Of a stretch of 64,000 bases of DNA, positions 27,101 through 36,127 are shown in pieces. Within the stretch, counting starts at the first letter, position 1. Each line of letters starts with the position of its first letter. The stretch is from Bacteroidota bacterium (lineage in GTDB: Bacteria; Bacteroidota; Ignavibacteria; Tepidaquicellales; Tepidaquicellaceae): the NCBI GenBank assembly GCA_018266835.1, contig JAFDZP010000005.1, positions 124,001 to 188,000 of the forward strand, read 5' to 3'. Below the pieces are notes generated by a model, which worked only from the letters and a program-made list of their open reading frames with translations, did no database searches and was not told the DNA's origin. Position numbers and translations under genes: made by a program.

Positions 27101-28859
27101 TGATGCTCTTGCCGATTACAAAGAATATAAACTGATTCCTGATATTGCCTTCTATAATCAGAGTAACGTTGGTAATGCAAAGATAACAGGAAACTTCCCT
27201 ATCTATTTATCTTTCACAGATGCCGATACTGCAATTATCAGAGAGAAGATGCAGACTGACCTTATAAAATTGAATCTTGCAGCAAACAATTATCAGATAA
27301 GAATTATAGAGCAGATACTTCCTTTCACTTCAAATCTTGCCGGAACGCTTAACGGAAAAATTGATATCGGCGGAACAAGTTCTAAACCTCAGCTTACAGG
27401 AGCTATGACTGTAAGAAACGGTTCATTTAATGTCGACCTCACTAAAATGTATTATAGATTTGAAGCAGATATGTCAACTGAAGGACAAAAACTATTGTTG
27501 AATAATTCAAAACTCTATACTCCCGATGAAGACAGCAGATTTATAACTACTACAGGTTATATTGATTTCAGTAATCTGAAATTAAGTGATATTGATTTAT
27601 ATATGACTGGTGATGTAAAACTATTTGATAAAAATAACGGTAATACAGATTTAGGTTTGATGGGAGATTTATACGGGGGAAGCGGTACTCCCCAGCTGCA
27701 CTTAAAGGGCAATGATCAGTCAATGCTGCTAAATGGAAATCTTACATTGAAAAAAGGAAACATAACAATAAATCCTTTCCAGCAGGAAACTCTTGATCTG
27801 TACGCAGATGATTTTAATTACAAGCTTGTATATGATTCAACTTCATTTATGGCTGATAGTTTATTATATTATGTTTCAAAGCTGACTGACAGTATAAAAC
27901 AAAAAAATAAAAAGGAATGGAATCCTTTCGAACGTTACATTATTGCACAGGAAGATTCGAGCTTGAACAAACCGATTCCAAGAAGTTCATTTATTTATGA
28001 TATAGTTGTTACCAACGAAACACCGATATTTTTGAGATTTATTACTAACCCAAAGTACAAACAGGAATTTTTCGGTGACGTTAATATGAATTTATTTGTT
28101 GATAATAGAAGTACCGGAAACATGGAAGCTAGAGGCAATGTGATTTTAGGAGACAACTCTTATTATAAATTTTATAAAAACTTTAAAGCAAGCGGAACAG
28201 TTAAGTTCAACGGACCAATAAAAAATCCGGAGCTTGATATTCAGGCAGAATATTCCGGAACAGTTCCTTCTGATAACCCTACTGAAGCTCCTATAAATGT
28301 AGATTTGCAACTAGCTGTTACCGGAGATGCAACGAATCCTAAATTGGAATGGAAGTTATATAAAGCAGGAGTTCTGGATAACTCGGCAGATCCTTCTCAG
28401 CAGGCAATTAGTTTTATTTTATTTGGTACATTAAATTTAAATGCCTCACAACAGGTTACACTTGCTTCAACTGTTGGCGCGAATGTTGGTTCAGTAATTT
28501 TATCGAATTATTTTTCTTCGTTCATACAAAATATTTTACCGTTCATTGTAAATACTGATATCAACTATGTAAATTCTCAGTCAGGTTCAATTGCTCAAAA
28601 TACGGATATAAGAATTACTGCTGAGTTCGGTGATGCAGTAGTCAGAGTCGGCGGTCAGGTATTCGATAATGTTGGTAATACAAGTTTTGTAATACAATAT
28701 CCTTTGGGAAAACTTTTAAATCTTAAGGGTATCTCAAGTAATTTATTTATTCAAATTGAAAGAACTGTAGATCCTTTAAACTCAACAAGTTCAAATCTGT
28801 CTCTGGTTTCATCAGATATCAGAACTGGAGCTACAATTTATTATAGAATTAAATTCTAA
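24153..28859 (+). CDS. tamB: TamB-like translocation and assembly module protein
   Basis: A 1568-residue envelope protein. A charged cytosolic N-terminus (about 50 residues) precedes a single membrane anchor (LYTFLGFLIFLIGLFFFLQ, about residues 49-67). Then comes a long beta-rich repeat region of AsmA/TamB type that forms a hydrophobic groove across the periplasm. The C-terminal ~400 residues match the TamB (DUF490) domain, including GNVILGDNSYYKFYK and AISFILFGTLNLNASQQ, and end in the beta strand YYRIKF. The family moves phospholipids to the outer membrane and assists some outer-membrane proteins. The start lies 15 nt after rfaE2, so it is probably in the same operon. The stop is followed at once by the rnr reading frame. 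Confidence 0.92.
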   Translation: MSDNDIENITNPKPPDEPKQEESKKIESSEKPIKKKRSFLGKLFRFCLYTFLGFLIFLIGLFFFLQTSFAKNWILHYAIDKVNESLVSKQSRIDAESIEGSIISGLRLNKASVIVKSDTLLKLNYIELGYDLWGIPNKNVYVSKVILNNPTINLTKVNFTKDSLMWNLNYILRSDKEEPEDTTKKPFDWKITADKIEIVNGNFRILENKNSTLPIGQIPVTNIEHFGIKNLFVKNFNLELAAKIYPDVKSVDIKKINFSTNSALTVKNLSLQAKLQKNKFTQVTNLNLTTPRTKVDIKTVQLDDFDPLEQKVEYEKFDDRIMTIDLLTDKFDFDDLKFFLPDLDFLDGRVYLNFKAKGKYNNFALDKLYLKTDNSVYDFAGTIKNLDEPSKLYLDITSNKSEIDPIDTKLIIPGLPVPDYSHLGKVYADFHFVGEPTDFTADIDINSSAGNISGKGSLNLKPNEAVYKGNFKTNSFNLGKVLKEKSLEGNITGEINAEGVSFDYKKMRTKLVYDIRESNIFEQHINKSSGTIILNNGTADLNVIYNTNYGNSSVDGKVVFRDFKNLQYDVKGNIQNLNIAGITKNSAQESNLNFTYNIKGNGTTLAGITGDFQLNFSKSYYAKYQIPESPMTGFIHKNGDSTDISLKSNFLELRASGLYSLATLPIVVASNIEKVSSNIGQIFAKDSVTQNVSIKIDSTIRRSFNTQVTAIPDSFRFTYDIKIIDFKPIASLIQYNDLDIIIDMKGRVANTNNRFVFAVDTGKVTKLVYQDSLLRVSKANLSMRISSNNKQNINGVNARINFVSDSLRVIGTKFDSTYLFVNYRDNNNTFITRLVKDSTLQFGSKGRFTLDPIQSVFIVDSLAFKAGKYLFRDTDSLLFYFVNDNGERYFDVKHFRLEQGRQRANIEGVYSLDGSSDIKVTLNNLSIAEIQKYIKPGIEPEEQIRGNFRRVEVVFKGDLKNPLFHFEANSDMLSMGNTSIGRIDALADYKEYKLIPDIAFYNQSNVGNAKITGNFPIYLSFTDADTAIIREKMQTDLIKLNLAANNYQIRIIEQILPFTSNLAGTLNGKIDIGGTSSKPQLTGAMTVRNGSFNVDLTKMYYRFEADMSTEGQKLLLNNSKLYTPDEDSRFITTTGYIDFSNLKLSDIDLYMTGDVKLFDKNNGNTDLGLMGDLYGGSGTPQLHLKGNDQSMLLNGNLTLKKGNITINPFQQETLDLYADDFNYKLVYDSTSFMADSLLYYVSKLTDSIKQKNKKEWNPFERYIIAQEDSSLNKPIPRSSFIYDIVVTNETPIFLRFITNPKYKQEFFGDVNMNLFVDNRSTGNMEARGNVILGDNSYYKFYKNFKASGTVKFNGPIKNPELDIQAEYSGTVPSDNPTEAPINVDLQLAVTGDATNPKLEWKLYKAGVLDNSADPSQQAISFILFGTLNLNASQQVTLASTVGANVGSVILSNYFSSFIQNILPFIVNTDINYVNSQSGSIAQNTDIRITAEFGDAVVRVGGQVFDNVGNTSFVIQYPLGKLLNLKGISSNLFIQIERTVDPLNSTSSNLSLVSSDIRTGATIYYRIKF

Positions 28860-28865
28860 ACGCCT

Positions 28866-30968
28866 ATCAAACTCAAAAATCAAATAGCGCACTTCTTTAA
28901 GAAGAATCAGGAACAGAAGTTCAAACTTCATGCGCTCTTAAAGAATCTAAATCTCCCGCGATTTAAACTGGAAGCACTGAGAAATATTCTTTATGATTTA
29001 ATGGATGAAGGAATTGTTTCCAAAGACGGCAAACTATACTTTTTTAATAAGGCACCTAAGTTTGCTAACCTTGAAGGAGTAATTGATTTTGGAAGTGACG
29101 GTCGTTTCGAAATTAAACATTTTGATACTCAGGGAAATGAAGTTCGATACAAAGTTATTGGTACCAGTAATAAAGATATGAGCCTTGGCGATAAGGTAGA
29201 GTTTCAACTTAAAGATATGGATGGATTTACATTTGCAGAGATTGTAAATATTCAAAGAAAAGAACTAAAATTCATTACTGGTGATTTTGAAAATAACAGG
29301 AGCTACGGAACAGTATTTCCGGATTCACGCACAATAAAAAAGAATATTTATATTGAAAAGAGCTCGTTTAACGGAGCAAAAGACGGCGATAAAGTTTATG
29401 TAGAAATTTTAAATCCCGATGCAATAACAAATGAGTTTACCGATTTAAAAGGAATTGTAAAAGAAGTTTTAGGTAAGTCCGGCGATTCGGAAGCTGAACT
29501 TAATTCCATTGCAAAGAAATTTAATCTTGAAAAGGATTTCCCTCCTAATGTAATTAAAGAAGCAGAGTCGATTAAATTTGTTTCCGAAACTAAAGGAAGA
29601 TTAGATCTAAGAGAAGAAACTATATTCACAATTGACCCTCTTGATGCAAGAGATTTTGATGATGCAGTCTCGCTTGAAAAGACGAAAGATGGGTTTTTGC
29701 TCGGTGTTCATATAGCCGATGTATCTCACTATGTAAAAGAAGGAAGTGAGTTGGATAAAGAAGCATCAAAAAGAGGAACAAGTGTTTATCTTGTTGATGG
29801 AGTTATTCCGATGCTTCCTGAAAATCTATCAAATGATATATGCTCGTTAAAGCCGAACGTTGACCGCTTAACATTTTCAATCTTTATAAATCTCACAAAA
29901 AAATATACAATAAAAAATTTTGAGATAAAGAAGACGATTATAAATAGTAAGAGAAGATTTACCTATGAAGAAGCGCAGGAAATAATCGAAACAAAAAAAG
30001 GTGACTTTGCTAAAGAGCTGCAATTAATGTCCAAGGTATCAAAATGCCTTACAGAGAACAGAATAAAAGGTGGCGGACTGGATTTTGATTCCCCCGAAGT
30101 GAAATTTGTTTTCAATAAAAAAGGAAAGGTTATAAAGATTGTTCCGAAAGAAAGATTGGGTACGATGCGCCTTATCGAAGAGTTTATGCTGCTTGCAAAT
30201 ATCTGCGCAACATTGTATGTGAAAAATTTGCAGAAGGATTCTGAGATGCTGTATCCTTTTATTTACAGAGTGCATGATAATCCCGATATCGAAAAATTAA
30301 AAAATCTTTCTGAGTTTGTTCATCAGTTCGGATATAAAGTAGACATTAATAATAAAGATTCACTCGGAGAACTTCTTGAACAAGTAAAAGGAAAACCTGA
30401 AGAATATATTATAAATGATTTGCTAATCCGTTCCATGGCAAAGGCAATTTATACGCATAAAAATATCGGACACTATGGACTTGGCTTTGACCACTACACA
30501 CACTTTACATCCCCTATCAGAAGATATCCGGATTTAATAGTGCACAGGGTTTTATTTGATTATATTACAGCTAAGAAAAATATAAATAAAGTTGTTCAGC
30601 ATTATAACCAGATTCTTCCTGATATTTGCAAAAGAAGCTCCGAACGCGAACAAAATGCAGTCGCTGCCGAGCGTGAATCAATTAAGATAAAACAAATTGA
30701 ATATCTGCAAAGCAGAATCGGTGAAGAGTACGACGGTATTATTTCAGGTATCGTTCAGTTCGGAGTATATGTACAGATAAATGATATTCTGATTGAAGGT
30801 ATGGTAAGATTTAAAGATATTGAAGACGATTATTACGAGTATGATGATAAGAGGCACATTGCAATCGGGCGAAGAACTAAGAGAGTTCTCCGCGCCGGTG
30901 ATAAAGTCAGAATTGCAGTTTCAAGAGTGAATATGTTCTCGAAGAAAATAGATTTTGCAATAGTATAA
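28866..30968 (+). CDS. rnr: Ribonuclease R, apparently with a non-canonical start
   Basis: A 3'-5' exoribonuclease of the RNB family that degrades structured RNA. The catalytic signature DPLDARDFDDAVSLEK carries the metal-binding Asp residues, and HYTHFTSPIRRYPDLIVHR is also diagnostic. A C-terminal S1 domain follows (YDGIISGIVQFGVYVQI). The first ATG in frame is 29001, but the frame is open back to the tamB stop (28857-28859). The extra codons encode a helical segment (FKLEALRNILYDLMDEG) that fits the winged helix preceding RNase R cold-shock domains. No ATG, GTG or TTG occurs in this extension; ATC at 28866 or ACG at 28860 are candidates. Coordinates here use ATC 28866, giving about 700 residues. 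Confidence 0.85.
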   Translation: MKLKNQIAHFFKKNQEQKFKLHALLKNLNLPRFKLEALRNILYDLMDEGIVSKDGKLYFFNKAPKFANLEGVIDFGSDGRFEIKHFDTQGNEVRYKVIGTSNKDMSLGDKVEFQLKDMDGFTFAEIVNIQRKELKFITGDFENNRSYGTVFPDSRTIKKNIYIEKSSFNGAKDGDKVYVEILNPDAITNEFTDLKGIVKEVLGKSGDSEAELNSIAKKFNLEKDFPPNVIKEAESIKFVSETKGRLDLREETIFTIDPLDARDFDDAVSLEKTKDGFLLGVHIADVSHYVKEGSELDKEASKRGTSVYLVDGVIPMLPENLSNDICSLKPNVDRLTFSIFINLTKKYTIKNFEIKKTIINSKRRFTYEEAQEIIETKKGDFAKELQLMSKVSKCLTENRIKGGGLDFDSPEVKFVFNKKGKVIKIVPKERLGTMRLIEEFMLLANICATLYVKNLQKDSEMLYPFIYRVHDNPDIEKLKNLSEFVHQFGYKVDINNKDSLGELLEQVKGKPEEYIINDLLIRSMAKAIYTHKNIGHYGLGFDHYTHFTSPIRRYPDLIVHRVLFDYITAKKNINKVVQHYNQILPDICKRSSEREQNAVAAERESIKIKQIEYLQSRIGEEYDGIISGIVQFGVYVQINDILIEGMVRFKDIEDDYYEYDDKRHIAIGRRTKRVLRAGDKVRIAVSRVNMFSKKIDFAIV

Positions 30969-30972
30969 TTTA

Positions 30973-32313
30973 TTAATTTCTGGTCTCAGCCATTAATCTT
31001 TCAATGTCGTCAATTTCCTTGACGGCATTTTTTGTTAAATTAAGGCAGCCGTTTTTTCCTATGACAACGTCGTCCTCGATGCGGACTCCTATTCCCCAGT
31101 ATTTTTTGGGAACATCTCTTGAACCGATTGGAAAATACAATCCCGGTTCAATTGTAATCACATCTCCAACGACTAATTTATCTCCCATATCTTTATTTAT
31201 TCTGTAAGGAACTGCATCGTGAGTATCTAATCCTATGTGATGTCCAACACCATGTATAGTATATTTCTTGTAAAGTTTTTTATTTTTTAAAATTCCTTTT
31301 GCCGCCATTGCATCTGCAAGAAATCTGTCGCAATAATTTTTCAGCTCATCCATACTAGCACCTTCTTTGGATTTCTTTATGCAATTTTTATTTGCATCAA
31401 GAACGATTTCATATATTTCGCGCTGCTCTTTTGAAAATTTTCCTGAGTTAGGATATGTTCTGGTGATGTCGGAGCAGTAATATCCGTACTCAGCGCCCGA
31501 ATCAATCAGGATTAACTCCCCTTCTTTTAACGTATCATTATTTTCTTCATAGTGAAGAATGTTTGCATGATTTCCCGATGCGCATATTGGCGGGTAAGCA
31601 TTATCTGATGAGCCGTTGAATTTATAATTGTACTCAAGATTAGCCTGAACCTGATATTCCTTCATTCCAGACTTAATTTTTTTCAGCGTATCATTGAATG
31701 CATTTGCAGAAATATCGGCTGCTGCCTGCATCATCTTCAGTTCGTAAGTGGTTTTTCTTCTTCGCATTTTACCGAGTAAATATGTTGAGTCAAGAATCTG
31801 TAACGAGGGTGCAAGACTTCTTATTCCGTCAAGAAACTGAGTTGTAAATTCTTTTAATTCACCTGTAAGACTGATAAGGTCAGCAATATTTATATATAAT
31901 TTTTTATAACCTTTAAATAAACTATAATTCAGAAAATCAGGTAAGTCAAAATTTTCTTTTGCGTCGGCAATTCCTAATTCTCTTTTCACATTATCTTTGC
32001 CTAAACGAACACCTGTCCAGGTTTCTTTTGTTTCATCTTTCTCCTGAACGAACAATATTTCTTTCGATGTGCTTTCTTTTTTCGAATCATAATCATAATA
32101 TTTTATCCCGCCGCCGGAAAGCATGAGGACTGAATCCGGTTCAAGAAAACCTGTCAGGTAATAAAAATTCTTGTGCTGTCTGAAATTATAATTCGCATCG
32201 TACGATTTATTTATATGCGTATTGCCGAATATAACTGCAATGGAATCATCTCCCATCAGTTTTGCGAATTCGTCTCTTCTTGATTTGTGAAACTCCAGTT
32301 GTTCTTTATTCAT
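30973..32313 (-). CDS. pepP: Xaa-Pro aminopeptidase
   Basis: A 446-residue M24-family metallopeptidase that removes N-terminal residues followed by proline. The N-terminal AMP_N domain (FGNTHINKSYDANYNFRQHKNFYYLTG) is followed by the pita-bread catalytic domain. The five metal ligands are visible: LIDSGAEYGYYCSDITRTYP (two Asp), HGVGHHIGLDTHD (His), TIEPGLYFP (Glu) and RIEDDVVI (Glu). Length is standard. It is convergent with rnr, with only 4 bp between stops, and downstream of purF on the minus strand. Confidence 0.95.
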   Translation of the reverse strand: MNKEQLEFHKSRRDEFAKLMGDDSIAVIFGNTHINKSYDANYNFRQHKNFYYLTGFLEPDSVLMLSGGGIKYYDYDSKKESTSKEILFVQEKDETKETWTGVRLGKDNVKRELGIADAKENFDLPDFLNYSLFKGYKKLYINIADLISLTGELKEFTTQFLDGIRSLAPSLQILDSTYLLGKMRRRKTTYELKMMQAAADISANAFNDTLKKIKSGMKEYQVQANLEYNYKFNGSSDNAYPPICASGNHANILHYEENNDTLKEGELILIDSGAEYGYYCSDITRTYPNSGKFSKEQREIYEIVLDANKNCIKKSKEGASMDELKNYCDRFLADAMAAKGILKNKKLYKKYTIHGVGHHIGLDTHDAVPYRINKDMGDKLVVGDVITIEPGLYFPIGSRDVPKKYWGIGVRIEDDVVIGKNGCLNLTKNAVKEIDDIERLMAETRN

Positions 32314-32338
32314 TTAATTTTTCTAGTTAAAAATTATT

Positions 32339-33901
32339 TTAATCGTCTAAATTGCTCTTCGAAAATTCATCTAATCCTTCTATCTGAATCGGATAATTTC
32401 CTGTGAAGCAGGCAGTACAAAACCCTGTTTCAGGGTGAGTTTTAGGAACGCTTTCCAACAGCTTTTCCTCTGTTAAATATGCCAGCGAAGTTACTCCAAG
32501 AGAATCTCTTATCTCCTCTATATTCTGATTTTTTTGGTTTGCAATAAGCTCAGCCTTAGAGGGAAAATCCATTCCGTAATAGCATGGAGAAACTATCGGC
32601 GGTGAAGTAATTTTTAGATGTATCTCTTTAGGATTCGCTTTCTTTAGTAAATCAACAAGCAGCTTTGAAGTTGTGCCCCTCACAATAGAATCATCTATCA
32701 TCACAACTTTTCTATCGGCAAGCACACCTTTAACAATATTAAATTTAGTCCTTACCTTCATTTCTCTTTTGTCCTGACCGGGCTGAATAAATGTTCTTCC
32801 GACATAGTGGCTTCTTATCAATCCTATTTCATTTTTTATATCCTGATTGTGTTTTACTGCTTCACTAAAATAGCCGAGCGTTGCAGTGTTCGATGAATCA
32901 GGAACGTTTATAACAACTACTCTTTTCGGGTCGCTTTCTTTTTTTGGCGGCTGACTTTCAAGAGCAAGATTTTTTCCTATACGTCTTCTTACCTTATCAA
33001 CTTTTTCTTCAAAGACTATGCTGTCAGGTCTTGAAAAATATATATATTCAAATATACAGTGCTTGTACTGGTCAACTTTCTTAAATATTATAGATTTCTC
33101 TTTCTGCGTTTCAATAACATCCTTATCAATCGTAATCATTTCTCCCGGCATAACATCTCTTACATAATCAGCATTAATAATATCCAGCGCACATGTTTCC
33201 GATGCAAATACAAAACTATCGCCAAGCTTTCCCATACAAAACGGCCTCACGCCATACGGGTCCCTTATTGCAAAAAGTTTGTCATCAGTTAAGATGCAAA
33301 TTGAATACGCACCTCTTATATACGAAACTGCATCAAGTATTTTATCCTCGATAGTTTCCTTCTTGCTTCGCGCAATTAAGTGAAGTAAAAGTTCACTATC
33401 CGTTGAAGTCTGAAACAGCGTTCCTTCGTTCTGCAGATAATTACGGAGTTCTTTTGTATTTGTTAGGTTTCCGTTGTGAGATAATGCGAGATTACCGCCT
33501 TTGAAATTTACTTTGAAGGGCTGTATGTTTGTTCTCTTATCGGAAGCACCTGTAGTAGAATATCTCGTATGCCCAATTGCAGCATTTCCCTTTAATACAT
33601 CCGTGAGAATTTTTTCATCGCGGAAAACATTCGATACCAGTCCGTGATCTTTATGAATATTAAACCTATATCTTTTCTCGTCGGGTAGAAATTCAGAAGA
33701 GACAATTCCTGCTGCTTCCTGTCCCCTGTGCTGAAGTGAATGAAGTCCGTAGTAAGTCATTATTCCCGCTTCAGGATTATTATAAATTCCAAATACTCCG
33801 CAATTCGAATTAATTGCGCTTTCTTTCTTTTTATACTCTTTTACTTTTTTTATCAAGTTAATGTAGTTTAAAGTACTCTTATATGATTTGAAAAAATCCA
33901 T
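32339..33901 (-). CDS. purF: Amidophosphoribosyltransferase
   Basis: The first committed enzyme of purine synthesis, making phosphoribosylamine from PRPP and glutamine. SNCGVFGIYN gives the N-terminal nucleophile Cys, freed by propeptide cleavage. GHTRYSTTG and LSHNGNLTN belong to the glutaminase domain, and VVMIDDSIVRGTTS is the PRPP loop. The late CTACFTGNYP and HCIFEYIYF segments suggest the Fe-S cluster type. With the ATG at 33901 the propeptide would be about 32 residues and overlap the PHP gene by 34 bp. An in-frame TTG at 33856 lies just after the PHP stop and gives a 17-residue propeptide closer to known sizes, so it may be the true start. Confidence 0.95.
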   Translation of the reverse strand: MDFFKSYKSTLNYINLIKKVKEYKKKESAINSNCGVFGIYNNPEAGIMTYYGLHSLQHRGQEAAGIVSSEFLPDEKRYRFNIHKDHGLVSNVFRDEKILTDVLKGNAAIGHTRYSTTGASDKRTNIQPFKVNFKGGNLALSHNGNLTNTKELRNYLQNEGTLFQTSTDSELLLHLIARSKKETIEDKILDAVSYIRGAYSICILTDDKLFAIRDPYGVRPFCMGKLGDSFVFASETCALDIINADYVRDVMPGEMITIDKDVIETQKEKSIIFKKVDQYKHCIFEYIYFSRPDSIVFEEKVDKVRRRIGKNLALESQPPKKESDPKRVVVINVPDSSNTATLGYFSEAVKHNQDIKNEIGLIRSHYVGRTFIQPGQDKREMKVRTKFNIVKGVLADRKVVMIDDSIVRGTTSKLLVDLLKKANPKEIHLKITSPPIVSPCYYGMDFPSKAELIANQKNQNIEEIRDSLGVTSLAYLTEEKLLESVPKTHPETGFCTACFTGNYPIQIEGLDEFSKSNLDD

Positions 33902-34947
33902 CCTTTATCCTGTTTCCAGCACTCAATTCTGTAGCATCCCTTTTCATCGGAGTCCCATATACATTCCATGGATTCAAACTCATCTATACAAACTCCGTCC
34001 TTTATTAATCTTACTCTTGCTTTCTCCGGAATTAATGCGCGAAGAATTATTTTTTTATCGGGATTATCATAGATTATCTCATCTCCCATAATGTATGTCC
34101 TACCGTTGTAATCAGCAAAAAATCTGAATCCTTTACCGCTGCCATGATATGTATTTACAATAAAAGAATTTCCATTCTTCAATGCTTCAAGAATTTTATT
34201 CCTGTCATGATGATATGTCTGAGGATTATTTTTTTTAATTTCAGTCTCTAGCAGAACGTTTGTTCTTATTGATTTAAACAAAACCTTATAAGGGAATATT
34301 TCAACTTCATAAAATCCCATAATATTTTGTTTGTGTGCGTGTGCATCAATTCCTCCCATGGCAACAACTTTTCTTTTTGTATTAAGGTCGTCCCATTTCT
34401 TTAAAGTTGTTTCAGGCGGAGCCACAATAGAACGCAAAGGATGGATAAATCTTTGCAGTTTATTTTTTTCATTCATACCTTCAATCCACTCGCTCATGTG
34501 ATTCCATATTTCTATTCCCGTAAACTCTGCATCCCAAGCCTGCCAAGGATAAGAAGGATGGTCAGGTAATAATTTTCTTTTTTCATCAGGGTGGGCAGTA
34601 AAACCAAATCCCCCTTCTTCATTTATTTTCTTAACGTATTCTTCAGCAGTTAGGATTGAACCAAGCTCTCCGTCATCTAATTTCTCATAAGACCCGATTA
34701 CTTTCTCCAACCCGAATGTTAAATAATGGTTTTTGTTCTGCAAGTCATTCATTTCATATCCGACAATCAGCATGGAATCATTGTACCATTTCTCGTAACC
34801 GTCATCCTTCGCCTTCATTGTATTATGGTCAGTCAGAATTGCGAAGTCAAGATTTGTTTCATTTGCAAAGCGCATAATATCCGGTACAGTACCTGTCCCA
34901 TCGGAATAAGTTGAATGTATATGAATTGCGCCGGAGTACTCGAACAT
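33868..34947 (-). CDS. PHP-domain metal-dependent phosphoesterase-like protein
   Basis: A 359-residue protein. The N-terminal PHP motif AIHIHSTYSDGTGTVPDIM plus FAILTDHNT and GYEM give the His/Asp/Glu metal cluster; GFTAHPDEKRK and GGIDAHAHK supply further ligands. The last 100 residues look like a beta-sandwich. PHP proteins act as phosphatases, including nucleotide phosphatases, or as polymerase-associated domains. The substrate cannot be inferred. No signal peptide is seen. It overlaps or abuts the purF start and is probably in the same transcript. Confidence 0.85.
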   Translation of the reverse strand: MFEYSGAIHIHSTYSDGTGTVPDIMRFANETNLDFAILTDHNTMKAKDDGYEKWYNDSMLIVGYEMNDLQNKNHYLTFGLEKVIGSYEKLDDGELGSILTAEEYVKKINEEGGFGFTAHPDEKRKLLPDHPSYPWQAWDAEFTGIEIWNHMSEWIEGMNEKNKLQRFIHPLRSIVAPPETTLKKWDDLNTKRKVVAMGGIDAHAHKQNIMGFYEVEIFPYKVLFKSIRTNVLLETEIKKNNPQTYHHDRNKILEALKNGNSFIVNTYHGSGKGFRFFADYNGRTYIMGDEIIYDNPDKKIILRALIPEKARVRLIKDGVCIDEFESMECIWDSDEKGCYRIECWKQDKGWIFSNHIRVL

Positions 34948-34974
34948 AAAATATCTTTATTCTTTAATTTGTAT

Positions 34975-35499
34975 TTACTGTATTGGTATATTTGGCTGCT
35001 GTAAATTTTTCTTTTTATAAATCTGATAAGCTATGAAACTTCCCAGCATACCGAACAAAGGATACAGAATAATATTCATAACAAATGTTATGATTATAAG
35101 CGTCGGTGAAAATCCAAATTTGGTAAACTCCTGTGAAAGTTTTTCCATTATCTGCATTGCTTCAGGCGGCATTTCTTTTCCCATCTGACTCATCATGTCC
35201 ATTATTTCTGCAATCGGATTCGTTTTTGAAAACAAACTTATTACGAGAGTTACACCTGTGTTAATAACAGCAGAAATAATTCCTGAAAGCAGTCCTATCA
35301 AAATTGAATCTTTTTGAGTCAGCAGTAAGTTATTGCTTATCAGCTGCCTTGAGTAATACGTTACTCCGATAAATCCTCCTAATATTATTCCCATACAGCA
35401 AAATGTATTTACAAGATTCAATAAAGGCACTGATGATAAAATCACCATTATTGATGCGCTTAAAATAACAGGAGTAAGTTTATTGGGTGAGTTATTCAT
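34975..35499 (-). CDS. Small multi-pass membrane protein
   Basis: A 174-residue protein with about four hydrophobic segments (VILSASIMVILSSVPLLNLV, an AAA-free glycine-rich second helix, ILIGLLSGIISAVINTGVTL and LIIITFVMNIILYPLFGML). A Met-rich amphipathic loop (MDMMSQMGKEMPPEAMQIM) sits between helices 3 and 4. The layout resembles DUF4199-type membrane proteins of the Bacteroidota, by recall only. Its ATG follows the stop of the upstream DUF2085 gene directly, so the two are almost certainly cotranscribed. The function is unknown. Confidence 0.6.
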   Translation of the reverse strand: MNNSPNKLTPVILSASIMVILSSVPLLNLVNTFCCMGIILGGFIGVTYYSRQLISNNLLLTQKDSILIGLLSGIISAVINTGVTLVISLFSKTNPIAEIMDMMSQMGKEMPPEAMQIMEKLSQEFTKFGFSPTLIIITFVMNIILYPLFGMLGSFIAYQIYKKKNLQQPNIPIQ

Positions 35500-35994
35500 T
35501 TATACTTTTATTTTTTTATAGAAGGAATTAAAAATATCATTTACTAATTTTACAAATCCGGGAATTAAGAAAAACGGAAGCATAAATCCTGCAATACCGC
35601 CTGTAAGACTTCTTGTCAAAAATGAATTTGTCATTAAACCGAAAACATCTAAAAGAGCATCTGCTGCAATAAGAAAAACCGGAATTATCAAGAACCAGAT
35701 TGAGGGGAGTTCTGTATTACTCAATTTAAACTTTACAGGATAAAAAATAACTGCGATTAAAAATCCCAAATAAATGCTTGTGCATCGCGAACACACTGCA
35801 AACTTATACCCCAGCAGATGAAACGAACGCGCATCCTGCTGATGACAAATGGGTGTAAAAAAATAATATATGAAGACCGAAATTTTTGCAAAAACTCCGC
35901 CTATTTCCATAAATAAAGGAGCAAGTATAATAGCAGAGCACCAGACAATTGAGGCTATTAAAAAAGTTAAATATACTCTCTTAGAATACTTAAT
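35500..35994 (-). CDS. DUF2085 membrane protein, apparently with a non-canonical start
   Basis: The motif FFTPICHQQDARSFHLLGYKFAVCSRCTSIYLGF, with a conserved Cys/His pair and a CxxC-like pair, defines a DUF2085 integral membrane protein of unknown function. The first ATG in frame is 35910, but this would remove a complete upstream hydrophobic helix (YLTFLIASIVWCSAIILAPL) that fits the family's first TM segment. The frame is open back to a TAA near 36040 with no ATG, GTG or TTG. ATT at 35992-35994, followed by a Lys/Arg-rich stretch, is the most natural start and is used here (about 164 residues). The next gene starts immediately after the stop. Confidence 0.75.
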   Translation of the reverse strand: MKYSKRVYLTFLIASIVWCSAIILAPLFMEIGGVFAKISVFIYYFFTPICHQQDARSFHLLGYKFAVCSRCTSIYLGFLIAVIFYPVKFKLSNTELPSIWFLIIPVFLIAADALLDVFGLMTNSFLTRSLTGGIAGFMLPFFLIPGFVKLVNDIFNSFYKKIKV

Positions 35995-36127
35995 ATGGAT
36001 ATCAGAACTTTCGATTATATAAAATAAATAATAAAAGATTAAAGATTAATTTATAAATTTATTCTGAATTTTTTAATCTGTAATTTATGGGCTTAATCAA
36101 ATTTTTAAAGACTTATTTTAAGACTTA

